NCBI RefSeq assembly: GCF_000716785.1
Contig: NZ_JNYY01000008.1
Location: 62,001-126,000 of the forward strand
From: Amycolatopsis vancoresmycina
GTDB lineage: Bacteria > Actinomycetota > Actinomycetes > Mycobacteriales > Pseudonocardiaceae
Reading direction: 5' to 3'
Length of the DNA stretch: 64,000 nucleotides
The notes under the pieces were generated by a model. That model made no database searches and had not been told where the DNA came from. It worked only from the letters and a program-made list of their open reading frames with translations. Numbering within the stretch: the stretch's first letter is position 1; every line of letters begins with the position of its first letter. The translations under genes and the position numbers were made by a program. Shown in pieces: positions 10,027 to 17,862 of the stretch.

Positions 10027-10926
10027 ATGACCGACACCTGGGGCATTCCCGGACCGGTGTTTTCGGGGCTCTACCTGGGCCTGCTGCTGGCGGTGGCGCT
10101 GTACGGCGCGGTGCGCGGCAGGCGGCTGTCCCAGGGGGACGCCGGCAGCGCGCCCGAACGGCCCGAGGAGTTCGCGCTGCTGGCGGGCGGACGCGACCGG
10201 CTCGGCGAGTTCGTCGTCGCGACCCTGCTGGCGCGGCAGTTCGTCCGCCTCGACAGCGCCGGCAAGCTGCACCGCACGGGCGGCGCGGCGCCGGACGACC
10301 TCGGCCGCGCCGCCCTCGCGCGGATCGGCAAGTCCGGCAACTCGATCGCCCGCGTGAGCGCCGAGGTCGGGCAGCACGCGTCGGTGCCCGGGCTGGAAGC
10401 CGGGCTCGCCGCCCGTGGCCTGCTCACCGACGTCCGCGCGGTCCGCGCGGCCTGGCTGACCACGGCCGTGGCCTACTGGGCGCTGGCCGTGCTCGGCGCG
10501 GCGCGGCTGATCGCCGGGTCGGCCACCGGGCACCCGGTCGGCTACCTGGTCCTGCTGCTCGTGCTGAACGCGGTCGCGGTCGCCGTCACCTCGGTCTGCG
10601 CCGCGAACCGGCCGAAGATCCGGATCACCGCCGCCGGTCGCGCCGCCCTGGAGAAGGCGCGCCGCGACGGCACGTTCACCGCCGGCCCGGCCGGCACCGT
10701 CGCCTCCCACGGCCTGAGCGCGCACCCCGACAAGGACGTCCGGCTGGCCGTCGGCCGGGCCGTGCGGCAGGCGGCCGCGCAGGTCTACCGCCGTCCCCGT
10801 GGCCGCTGGGCCGCGGCCGGGGGCGGCGCGGCCGCCGGGTACTACGGCGGCTGCGGCGGGGGCGGCGGCAGCTCGTGCGGCGGCGGCAGCTCCTGCGGCG
10901 GTGGCGGCGGGGGGTGCGGCGGTTGA
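10027..10926 (+). CDS. TIGR04222-domain membrane protein with Gly/Cys-rich tail (copy 1)
   Basis: 299 residues. It starts MTDTWGIPGPVFSGLYLGLL, typical of TIGR04222, with a first membrane helix, a soluble winged-helix-like segment (about 45-150), and two adjacent helices (AVAYWALAVLGAARLI and VGYLVLLLVLNAVAVAV). The last 35 residues are almost only Gly, Ser and Cys, including SSCGGGSSCGGGG, with four cysteines. A strong site, GGGAGGGCGG, precedes ATG 10027. It begins a four-gene run with its paralogue, a DUF692/MNIO enzyme and a small basic protein. No function is established. The Cys-rich tail next to an MNIO suggests a modified substrate; that is inference. Confidence 0.8.
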   Translation: MTDTWGIPGPVFSGLYLGLLLAVALYGAVRGRRLSQGDAGSAPERPEEFALLAGGRDRLGEFVVATLLARQFVRLDSAGKLHRTGGAAPDDLGRAALARIGKSGNSIARVSAEVGQHASVPGLEAGLAARGLLTDVRAVRAAWLTTAVAYWALAVLGAARLIAGSATGHPVGYLVLLLVLNAVAVAVTSVCAANRPKIRITAAGRAALEKARRDGTFTAGPAGTVASHGLSAHPDKDVRLAVGRAVRQAAAQVYRRPRGRWAAAGGGAAAGYYGGCGGGGGSSCGGGSSCGGGGGGCGG

Positions 10927-10992
10927 AACGCCGACGCGACGGCTTGCGTCTCACAGCTACGGTAACCGCGACACACTGAGGGGAGACGGGCG

Positions 10993-11907
10993 ATGACCGA
11001 CCCGTGGGGCATTTCCGGACCGGATTTCGTGGTCCTCTACATCGCGTTGCTCGGCGCGGTCCTGCTGGTCAGGGTCGTCGTGTCCGGGATCGTGACCAGC
11101 CGGGCGATGCGAACGGACGCCGTCCGGCCCGGCCCGCCGCCGACCGTCTACCAGCTCGCCTTCCTCGCCGGCGGCCCCGACCGGGCCGTCGACGCGGCCA
11201 TCGCGGCGCTGGTCGACCGCGGGCAGCTGCGCGTCAACAGCTACAAGCAGCTCAGCCAGGCCGGCACCCGGCCGGCCGAGCCGCTGGAGCAGGCGGTGTT
11301 CGACGCGGCGCAGCTGAAGGCGACGTCGACGATCCGGGCGTACGTCCGCGGCTCCGCGGCGATGCGGGCCCTGGAGGAGGGCCTCGACCAGCGCGGGCTG
11401 CTGGCGTCGGCCACGGCGAAGCGCCAGGCGCGGACGTTCGGGCTGGTGCTGCAGCTGGCCGTGCTGGCCCTCGGCGTGGCGCGGCTGGTGAACGGCATCT
11501 CCCTCGGCCGTCCGGTGGGGATCCTGGTGTTCCTGGTCCTGGTCGCGGCGGTGCTGACGGTCGTGGCCGCGGTCCGCCGCACGAAGACGGGCGCGCGGCA
11601 GCCGTCGGCCGCCGGCCACCGCCTGCTCGGCCAGGCCCGCGCCGCGGCGAGCGGCCCGGTGCCGGCCGGCATGCTGGCCGGCGGCGTGCTCCTCGGGGGC
11701 GCGGCGGCCGCGGTCGCGCTCGGCGGCTGGGCGATGTACCCGGACGAGGAACTGAGCGCGGCACTGGCCCCGCCGGTGACGTCGTTCGGCGGCGGTGGCT
11801 CGTCCGGGTCGTCCTGCAGCAGCGGGTCGTCCTGCTCGAGCTCGTCGTGCAGCAGCGGGTCGTCGTGCGGTGGCGGCGGGTGCGGCGGAGGGGGCTGCGG
11901 TGGGTGA
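10993..11907 (+). CDS. TIGR04222-domain membrane protein with Ser/Gly/Cys-rich tail (copy 2)
   Basis: 304 residues, a paralogue of the preceding gene: same start MTDPWGISGPDFVVLYIAL, same order of one N-terminal helix, soluble segment and two helices (LQLAVLALGVARLVNG and VGILVFLVLVAAVLTVV). The tail is richer in serine, with repeats of SSGSSCSS and then GGGGCGGGGCGG, and holds six cysteines. The site GAGGGGAGACGG precedes ATG 10993. The stop overlaps the GTG of the MNIO gene by 8 nt, and that gene's ribosome-binding site lies within the tail coding sequence, so the two are translated together. Tail length and cysteine number differ from copy 1, so the two are not simple duplicates. Confidence 0.8.
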   Translation: MTDPWGISGPDFVVLYIALLGAVLLVRVVVSGIVTSRAMRTDAVRPGPPPTVYQLAFLAGGPDRAVDAAIAALVDRGQLRVNSYKQLSQAGTRPAEPLEQAVFDAAQLKATSTIRAYVRGSAAMRALEEGLDQRGLLASATAKRQARTFGLVLQLAVLALGVARLVNGISLGRPVGILVFLVLVAAVLTVVAAVRRTKTGARQPSAAGHRLLGQARAAASGPVPAGMLAGGVLLGGAAAAVALGGWAMYPDEELSAALAPPVTSFGGGGSSGSSCSSGSSCSSSSCSSGSSCGGGGCGGGGCGG

Positions 11908-12700
11908 GCTGGGCATCGGGATCGGCTGGCGGCACGAGCTCGACCTGTCCATCGCGCGGCTGCCGGGCGTGGACTGGGTCGAGGTCGTGGCCGAGAACCT
12001 GCACGCCGACCACCTGCCGGAGACGCTGCTGGCGCTGCGCAAGCGAGGCCTGCCGGTGCTGCCGCACGCGGTTTCGCTGTCCCTCGGCGGGGCCGAACCC
12101 CTCGACACGGGCCGCGTCCAGCACCTGGCGGAGGTGGCGCGGGCCCTGGACGCGCCGCTGGTCAGCGACCACGTCTGCTTCGTGCGCGCGGGCGGGCTGG
12201 ACTCGGGCCACCTGATGCCGCTCCCCCGCACGCGGGAGGCGCTGGACGTGCTGGTGGCGAACGTCCGGCTGGCCCAGTCCATCGTGGACGTGCCGCTGGC
12301 GCTGGAGAACATCGCCGCGGTGCTCGACTGGCCGGACGCCGAGCTGACCGAGGAGCAGTTCCTGAGCGAGCTGACCGAGCGGACGGGCTGCCTGCTGATC
12401 ATCGACGTGGCGAACCTCTACGCGAACGCCCGCAACATCGGCACGGATCCCTCGGCGTTCCTCGACGGAATCCCGTGGGAGCGCCTGGCGTACGTGCACA
12501 TGGCGGGCGGCATCGAGCGCGACGGCGTCTACCACGACACGCACGCGCACCCGGTGCTGCCGGAGGTGCTGTCGCTGCTGACGGAGCTCCGCCGCCGCAC
12601 GGACCCACCGGGCGTGCTCCTCGAACGCGACGACGACTACCCGAGCGACGCGGAGCTGGCGGCGGAACTGGCGGCGCTGCGCGCGGCGGTGACGACATGA
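11900..12700 (+). CDS. DUF692 (MNIO) multinuclear non-haem iron oxidative enzyme
   Basis: 266-residue TIM-barrel protein of the DUF692 family, now called MNIOs. Characterised members (MbnB, TglH, bufferin enzymes) use two or three iron ions and oxygen to modify cysteines of ribosomal peptides. Ligand-type motifs in order: GIGIGWRHELDLS, HAVSLSLGG, LVSDHVCFVRAGG, LALENIAAVL, LLIIDVANLYANARN, YVHMAGG, DTHAHPVLPEV and LLERDDDYPS. GTG 11900 is preceded by GGAGGGGG and agrees with the conserved N-terminus. It overlaps the upstream TIGR04222 gene by 8 nt and the downstream gene by 4 nt. The natural substrate is not shown; the Cys-rich tails upstream are the best candidate. Confidence 0.85.
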   Translation: MGELGIGIGWRHELDLSIARLPGVDWVEVVAENLHADHLPETLLALRKRGLPVLPHAVSLSLGGAEPLDTGRVQHLAEVARALDAPLVSDHVCFVRAGGLDSGHLMPLPRTREALDVLVANVRLAQSIVDVPLALENIAAVLDWPDAELTEEQFLSELTERTGCLLIIDVANLYANARNIGTDPSAFLDGIPWERLAYVHMAGGIERDGVYHDTHAHPVLPEVLSLLTELRRRTDPPGVLLERDDDYPSDAELAAELAALRAAVTT

Positions 12701-13035
12701 GCCGCTCGGACCTGGCCCGCCGCCAGGCGGAGCTGCTGCAGGCGTTGCTGGCGGACGGCCCACCCCCGGCGGGCTTCGACCCGGCCCGGCTGCGGGTGGA
12801 GGCCCGGGTGCTGCGGCGCAAGCACGGGCGGGTCCTGGCGTACCAGCGGCCCGAGGTGGCGGAGGCACTGGGCGAGCGGTACGGGCCGCTGTTCGCGGAG
12901 TTCAGCTCGGGCCGTCCGAAGAAGGCGACCGAGCGATCGGGGGCGTACGCGGACGAGTTCGTGAGGTGGCTGACCGAGCGCGGCCACCTGCCGAAGCCGA
13001 GGCGGCGGCTGGCAGACCGCCTCCGACGCCGCTGA
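12697..13035 (+). CDS. Small basic partner protein of the MNIO gene (SCO6045-like)
   Basis: 112 residues, Arg/Leu-rich, no membrane helix. It starts MSRSDLARRQAELLQALL and ends in a basic run, with RVEARVLRRKHGRVLAYQRP in the centre. ATG overlaps the MNIO stop as ATGA, so translation is coupled. It resembles, as I recall, a Streptomyces protein (SCO6045) that accompanies a DUF692 gene near the haem genes. MNIO enzymes commonly need a small partner protein (MbnC, TglI, DUF2063) that holds the peptide; by position this could be that partner, but I see no clear similarity to those families. Confidence 0.7.
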   Translation: MSRSDLARRQAELLQALLADGPPPAGFDPARLRVEARVLRRKHGRVLAYQRPEVAEALGERYGPLFAEFSSGRPKKATERSGAYADEFVRWLTERGHLPKPRRRLADRLRRR

Positions 13036-13059
13036 TCCACAGCCCGGCCGGGCTGTGGA
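13036..13059. terminator. Perfect 24-nt palindrome ending the TIGR04222-MNIO operon
   Basis: Twelve-base arms (TCCACAGCCCGG and complement) directly after the stop codon at 13035. The facing CaiB/BaiF gene ends 84 nt further on, so the hairpin can serve both directions. Confidence 0.7.
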
Positions 13060-13082
13060 CAACCACGGCCGGACCGGGGTTT

Positions 13083-13105
13083 TTGCCGGCCACCGCCGGT
13101 AGACT
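13083..13105 (+). promoter_or_regulatory. Degenerate copy of the PafBC-like promoter/leader repeat
   Basis: TTGCCGGCC, 8 nt, TAGACT keeps the spacing of the DNA-damage promoter repeats at 58.1-58.7 kb but has lost the TGTCGGTG box. The downstream run (GGAACCGGGGTCGCCCCCAG) resembles what follows the copy at 58690. No plus-strand gene follows; it sits between convergent genes and looks like a relic. Confidence 0.35.
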
Positions 13106-13142
13106 GGAACCGGGGTCGCCCCCAGGGTGGGTGGGTACTACG

Positions 13143-14483
13143 TCAGGGCGTCCAGGTCGGTTTGTCGACTCCCGGCTCCCGCGTCCCGAACTCCCAGTAC
13201 GGCTCCGCGCCCGGCAGCCCGCCGGCCATCCGGACCCGCGTCAACCGGCCGTAGCCGCTGTCCGCCTCTTCCATCAGGTCGCCGTACTCGACGTCGACGG
13301 CGGCAGGATCCTTCCGGCCCAGCGAATCCAGCCACCGGCCCGTGCCCGCCAGAGACAGCCGCGCCCGCCAGGTGCCGCCGTCCGTGACCTGCCGGTGCAG
13401 GGCCGTCAGCACCGCCGCCGCCGTCAGCCAGCCCGTGGCGTGGTCCAGGGCCTGGACCGGCAACGGCGATGGCCCGTCCGGCGAGAACGCCATCCCGTTC
13501 GACATCTGCACCAGACTGTCGAACCCGCGCCGCCGCGCCCACGGGCCTTCCCAGCCATACGCGCTCAGGTCCGCGATCACCAGGCCCGGCCGCAGCGAGG
13601 CCAGCTCCTCGGTCCCGAACCCGATGCGCTCCAGCGCGCCCGGGCGGAACGACTGCACCAGCACGTCCGCCCTGCTGATCAGCTTCTTCAGCCGCGCGCG
13701 GCCGCCCTCGGTGTCCAGTGCCACGAACGCCGAGCGCTTGCCCTGGTTCGTGTCCCGCACCAGGGCCTCAACCCGCGGCAGGTGCGCGGCCCCGACGTGC
13801 AGCACGTCGGCGCCGTGCGCCGCCAGCACCCGGCCCGCCACCGGGCCCGCCAGCACGTGCGTCAGCTCCAGCACCCGGATCCCGCCCAGCGGCCGGTCCG
13901 AGTAGAACAACGTCCGCTTCGGCGCGTCCGCGACCGGCTCCAGCGAAACCAGCGGCAGGGCAGCCACCGCTTCCCCTTGCGGGTGCGCCGCCCAGTCCTC
14001 GGGTGAGCGCAGCTCGGCGGCCGCTCCCCCGGCGCTGACCACCGCGTGCTCGACCTCGCGCGCACTCCGGCCGGCGACCGCCTTCGCGACCGCGCCGAGC
14101 GCGCCCGGCACGCCGAGGCCCCAGCACACCGCCGCTTCGTGGCGCGGGTAGTTGCAGTGCAGGCGGACCCAGCCGTCGGCCGCCTTGTAGTTGGCCGACA
14201 GCGGCGCCCAGACCGGCTCCGCGCCGACGCCGTCCACCCGCAGCAGCTGCTCGCTGTGGAACGCCGCCGCCGCGTGGCGCGTGTCCGCCGTGACGACGCC
14301 GGGTTCGATACCGCGCACCCGGAGCATTTCCCCGGCCGCCAGGGTGGCCGCCGCGATCGACGCCGTGGCGGCCGCCGCCACCCGGTACGGCCCGGGCAGC
14401 ACGGCTTCGGTGCCGGTCAGCTCGAACGGCCCCGGCGTGGACCCGGTCAGGGCGTCCCAGACACCCTCGACGATCTCGCGCAC
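13143..14483 (-). CDS. CaiB/BaiF (class III) CoA-transferase family protein with rearranged halves
   Basis: 446 residues. The motif that normally opens this family (LGGIRVLELTHVLAGPVAGR) appears only near residue 225. It is followed by GADVLHVGAAHLPR, NQGKRSAFVALD, ADVLVQSFRPGALERIG and DLSAYGWEGPW. The first 220 residues instead resemble the C-terminal part of a canonical member (DGWVRLHCNYPRHEAA, then EDWAAHPQGEAVAALPL). Order is therefore inverted, like a circular permutation or a fusion of half-genes. GTG 14483 overlaps the hemQ TAG by one base, so it is translated with hemQ. CoA substrates are unknown, and transferase activity is not certain. Confidence 0.75.
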   Translation of the reverse strand: MREIVEGVWDALTGSTPGPFELTGTEAVLPGPYRVAAAATASIAAATLAAGEMLRVRGIEPGVVTADTRHAAAAFHSEQLLRVDGVGAEPVWAPLSANYKAADGWVRLHCNYPRHEAAVCWGLGVPGALGAVAKAVAGRSAREVEHAVVSAGGAAAELRSPEDWAAHPQGEAVAALPLVSLEPVADAPKRTLFYSDRPLGGIRVLELTHVLAGPVAGRVLAAHGADVLHVGAAHLPRVEALVRDTNQGKRSAFVALDTEGGRARLKKLISRADVLVQSFRPGALERIGFGTEELASLRPGLVIADLSAYGWEGPWARRRGFDSLVQMSNGMAFSPDGPSPLPVQALDHATGWLTAAAVLTALHRQVTDGGTWRARLSLAGTGRWLDSLGRKDPAAVDVEYGDLMEEADSGYGRLTRVRMAGGLPGAEPYWEFGTREPGVDKPTWTP

Positions 14484-15175
14484 TACGGGAGCGCCGCGAC
14501 GAGCTCGGCGGGCGGCACGCGGGTGCCGGTGTAAAACGGAATCTCCTCGCGCACGTGCAGGCGCGCCTCGGTGCCGCGCAGGTGCCGCATCAGGTCGACG
14601 ATCCGGTGCAGCTCGTCGGCTTCGAAGGCCAGGATCCACTCGTAGTCGCCCAGGGCGAAGGAGGCGACGGTGTTCGCGCGGACGTCCGGGTAGTCGCGGG
14701 CTTCCTTGCCGTGGTCGGCGAGCATCTTGCGGCGGTCGGCGTCCGGCAGCAGGTACCACTCGTAGGACCGCACGAACGGGTAGACGCAGATGTACTTGCG
14801 CGCCTCTTCCCCGGCCAGGAACGCCGGGATGTGGCTCTTGTTGAACTCGGCGGGCCGGTGCAGCGCGGTCTGGCTCCAGACCGGCGTCGACGCGCGGCCC
14901 AGCGGCGTCCGGCGGAACCCGGCGTACGCGGCCTGGACCTGCTCGATCTCCTCGGCGTGCCACCAGATCATGAAGTCGGCGTCAGCGCGCAGCGCGGACA
15001 GGTCGTAGACACCCCGGACGGCGACGCCCTTGGCTTCGAGACCGTCCAGGTACTCGGTGGTCTCGCGGCCGGCGGCCCCGCGGTCCTCGCCCAGCCTGCC
15101 CGGCTCGATCCGGAAGACCGACCAGGTGGTGTAGCGGATGGTGTCGTTGAGCTCGTTGTAGTTGACCCGCGCCAT
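14483..15175 (-). CDS. hemQ: Coproheme decarboxylase / haem synthase HemQ (ChdC)
   Basis: 230-residue chlorite-dismutase-fold enzyme that makes haem b from coproheme by two peroxide-dependent decarboxylations, the last step of the coproporphyrin-dependent pathway of actinobacteria. Conserved segments are YTTWSVFRI, MIWWHAEEIEQ, TALHRPAEFNKSHIPAF, the catalytic tyrosine in YICVYPFVRSYEWYLL, and YEWILAFEADEL. Start ATG 15175. It is downstream of hemE and hemY on the same strand, separated from hemY by 116 nt that carry a palindromic repeat, and is coupled to the CaiB-like gene. Orthologous to Rv2676c by synteny. Confidence 0.95.
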   Translation of the reverse strand: MARVNYNELNDTIRYTTWSVFRIEPGRLGEDRGAAGRETTEYLDGLEAKGVAVRGVYDLSALRADADFMIWWHAEEIEQVQAAYAGFRRTPLGRASTPVWSQTALHRPAEFNKSHIPAFLAGEEARKYICVYPFVRSYEWYLLPDADRRKMLADHGKEARDYPDVRANTVASFALGDYEWILAFEADELHRIVDLMRHLRGTEARLHVREEIPFYTGTRVPPAELVAALP

Positions 15176-15245
15176 GAGTCCATCCTGTCACCGCGGCGGC
15201 ACCGGCGCCGCCACGGGTCAGGTGAGCGCCCTCACGCGGTCAGCC

Positions 15246-15306
15246 GGAGGTCGCGAATGACTCATTCGGGACCTCCGGCGTCGCGAATGAGTCATTCGCG
15301 ACCTCC
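15246..15306. repeat. Pair of GAATGASTCATTC palindromes overlapping the hemY stop
   Basis: Two hairpins centred on GAATGACTCATTC (15255-15267) and GAATGAGTCATTC (15285-15297), each flanked by GGTCGCG/ACCTCC arms. The TGA of hemY at 15292-15294 lies inside the second hairpin and the last codons of hemY come from the repeat. The same element recurs at 58.07, 58.10, 58.43, 58.46 and 58.49 kb. It may also act as a terminator between hemY and hemQ. Confidence 0.75.
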
Positions 15307-16707
15307 GGGGTCCGTCAGGTGGGCCGCGATCCGCTGCGCCGCCGCCTCCGCCGTCGCCACGCACGCGGGCAGGCCGACGCCGTGCAGCGTCGCCCCGGCG
15401 ATCGCCAGCCCCGGGACCTCCGCGACGGCCTTCTCGATCCGTTCCACCCGCTCCAGGTGCCCGGTGCCGTACTGCGGCAGCCCGCCACCCCACCGCGTCA
15501 CCAGGGTCTCGACCGGGGCCGCCGTCACCCCCGTCAGGCGGGCCAGGTCGTCGCGGACCACGCGGACCAGCTCGACGTCGTCGGCGCGCAGCGCGCCCGG
15601 CTCGCCGAACCGGCCGACCGACCCGCGGACCAGGACCGGGCCGGTGCCGTAGTGCGTCCACTTCCGGGACGAGAACGTGAACGCCTTCGACGCGTAGGGC
15701 ACGCCCGAAGCGTCCCGCTCGCCCTGGCCGATCAGGATCCCCGACGCCTCGGGCAGCGCCGTGCCGGGCGGCAGGGCCAGCGCCACCACGGCCATCGACG
15801 CCAGCTCGACCTCGCCGAACGCCGCCGAGGCGGCCGGCACCAGGTCCGCGAGCAGGCGGCGGGCCGAAGGCGCGGGCACCGCCAGCACCACCGCGTCGGC
15901 CTCGGCGGTGTTGTCCGCCGGGGCGTGGGCGGTCGGTGCCGCGCCGATGCGCAGCCGCCAGCCGGGGCCGTGCCGCTCGATCTCGCACACCGGCAGCCCG
16001 GTGCGCAGCTCGGCGCCGGACGCCGCGGTGAGCCGGTCGATCACCGTGCCCAGGCCACCCGGGACGGTGCCGAACACCGGCGCCGCCGACGGGTTCGCCG
16101 GGAGCTGGGTAGCGGCCGCCGCGGTCAGCGAGCCCGCGCCCGCCGCCACGGCCGCGGCCAGGCCCGGCATGGTCGCGCGCAGGCCGAGACCGTCGGCCCC
16201 GCCCGCGTAGACGCCGCCGAGCAGCGGGTCGACCAGGCGGTCCACCAGTTCGTCGCCGAAGCGCTCGCGCAGCAGCGGCCCCAGCGGCACGTCCCCGCCC
16301 GGCAGCCGCAGCTCCGGCAGCGACGACTCGGCCTCGACGGCCTTCCGCCCCGCCTCGGACAGCACCCCGGCCACCGACTCCGCCGACGCCGGCACGCCCA
16401 TCACCGTGCCGGGCGGCAGCCCGGTGACCGTGCCGCCCGCGTGGATCTTCGCGCGGGCCTTCGTCGGGTGGACGACGTCGAGCCCGAGCTCGCGGACCAG
16501 CGCGAGCATCTCGGGACGGCGGACCAGGAACGCCTCGGCGCCCACGTCGTAGGGCACGCCGGCGAGTTCGGCCGTGCGCAGCTTCCCGCCCGGCGTCGTC
16601 GTCTTCTCGAACACCGTGATCTCGGCCTCGGGGCCGAGCAGCCCCCGCAGCCGGTACGCCGCGGTCAGCCCGGAAACGCCGCCCCCGACGACCGCGACGC
16701 GCTTCAC
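15292..16707 (-). CDS. hemY: Coproporphyrinogen III / protoporphyrinogen oxidase (HemY/CgoX type)
   Basis: 471-residue FAD enzyme oxidising the porphyrinogen ring before iron insertion. The dinucleotide-binding start KRVAVVGGGVSGLTAAYRL, then FEKTTTPGGKLRTAEL and the C-terminal FAD motif GLAIAGATLHGVGLPACV are diagnostic. With HemQ as partner, coproporphyrinogen III is the expected substrate. GTG 16707 overlaps the hemE stop by 4 nt, indicating coupled translation. The C-terminal residues GGRE and stop fall inside a palindromic repeat. Some pipelines name this gene hemG; the FAD type is hemY/cgoX. Confidence 0.93.
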   Translation of the reverse strand: MKRVAVVGGGVSGLTAAYRLRGLLGPEAEITVFEKTTTPGGKLRTAELAGVPYDVGAEAFLVRRPEMLALVRELGLDVVHPTKARAKIHAGGTVTGLPPGTVMGVPASAESVAGVLSEAGRKAVEAESSLPELRLPGGDVPLGPLLRERFGDELVDRLVDPLLGGVYAGGADGLGLRATMPGLAAAVAAGAGSLTAAAATQLPANPSAAPVFGTVPGGLGTVIDRLTAASGAELRTGLPVCEIERHGPGWRLRIGAAPTAHAPADNTAEADAVVLAVPAPSARRLLADLVPAASAAFGEVELASMAVVALALPPGTALPEASGILIGQGERDASGVPYASKAFTFSSRKWTHYGTGPVLVRGSVGRFGEPGALRADDVELVRVVRDDLARLTGVTAAPVETLVTRWGGGLPQYGTGHLERVERIEKAVAEVPGLAIAGATLHGVGLPACVATAEAAAQRIAAHLTDPGGRE

Positions 16708-17774
16708 AGCTCGTGCACCAGCCCGACCACGCGGGTCAGCACGTCGGGGTCGACCCCCGGCAGCACGCCGTGGCCGAGGTTGAAGATGTGGCCGTCGGCC
16801 GCCTTGCCCTCGTCGGCGATCCGCCGGACCTCGGCCTCCAGGACCGGCCAGGACGCGTGCAGCAGCGCCGGGTCGAGGTTGCCCTGCACGACCGCGCGCC
16901 CGCCCAGCCGCCGCACGGCTTCGTCCAGGGGGATCCGCCAGTCGACGCCGACGACGTCCGCGCCCGCGTCGCGCATCGCGGCCAGGAGCTCGCCGGTGCC
17001 GACGCCGAAGTGGATCCGCGGGACGCCGTACTCCGCGACGCCCGCGAGGACCTTCGCCGAGTGCGGCAGGACGAACTCGCGGTAGTCCCGCTCGGAGAGC
17101 GCGCCGGCCCAGGAGTCGAACAGCTGGACCGCGTCGACACCCGCGTCGAGCTGCGCGCGCAGGAACGTCAAGGCGATGTCGGCCAGCCGCCCGGCCAGCT
17201 CGTGCCAGAGCTCCGGCGCCGAGTGCATCAGGGCCTTGGTGTGCTCGTGGTTGCGGCTCGGGCCGCCCTCGATGAGGTAGCTGGCCAGGGTGAACGGCGC
17301 GCCGGCGAAGCCGATCAGCGGCGTCTGGCCGAGCCGCTCGACCAGCAACCGGACGCCGTCGGCGACCTTCGAGACCTGCTCGGGCTCGAGCGACGGCAGC
17401 GCCTTCACGGCGGCGAGGTCGCGCACCGGCGCGGCGGCCACCGGGCCGGTGCCCGGGACGATGTCGATGTCGACGCCGGCGGCCTTCAGCGGCACCACGA
17501 TGTCGCTGAAGAGGATGGCCGCGTCGACGCCGTGCCGCCGGACCGGCTGCAGCGTGATCTCGGCGAGCATCTCGGGGTCGAAACAGGCGTCGAGCATGGG
17601 CACGCCCTCGCGCAGCGCGCGGTACTCGGGCAGCGAACGGCCCGCCTGGCGCATGAACCAGACGGGCGTGCGGGCCGGGCGTTCGCCGCGCGCGGCGGCC
17701 AGGAACGGGGCTTCGGGCAGCTCGCGGCGGCCGGACGGGGCGGACTGGCGCGGCAGGGGCGTGGTCTGAGACAT
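16704..17774 (-). CDS. hemE: Uroporphyrinogen decarboxylase
   Basis: 356 residues. Converts uroporphyrinogen III to coproporphyrinogen III in the cytosol. Signature motifs are PVWFMRQAGRSLPEYR near the N-terminus, AILFSDIVVPLKAAG, LIGFAGAPFTLASYLIEGG and, near the C-terminus, HIFNLGHGVLPGVDP. ATG 17774 gives the usual N-terminal length; longer in-frame reading upstream lacks family similarity. It heads the hemE-hemY-hemQ-CaiB run. The divergent DUF3000 gene starts 88 nt away, so promoters for both lie in 17775-17862. Confidence 0.96.
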   Translation of the reverse strand: MSQTTPLPRQSAPSGRRELPEAPFLAAARGERPARTPVWFMRQAGRSLPEYRALREGVPMLDACFDPEMLAEITLQPVRRHGVDAAILFSDIVVPLKAAGVDIDIVPGTGPVAAAPVRDLAAVKALPSLEPEQVSKVADGVRLLVERLGQTPLIGFAGAPFTLASYLIEGGPSRNHEHTKALMHSAPELWHELAGRLADIALTFLRAQLDAGVDAVQLFDSWAGALSERDYREFVLPHSAKVLAGVAEYGVPRIHFGVGTGELLAAMRDAGADVVGVDWRIPLDEAVRRLGGRAVVQGNLDPALLHASWPVLEAEVRRIADEGKAADGHIFNLGHGVLPGVDPDVLTRVVGLVHEL

Positions 17775-17862
17775 CGCCGTCAATCGTGCCACGAGCCCGG
17801 GCGGCCCGGTTCCTCGGCGCGCCTGCGCCCGCAACGGGGCGTGCCCGCCCTAAAGTCGGTGC

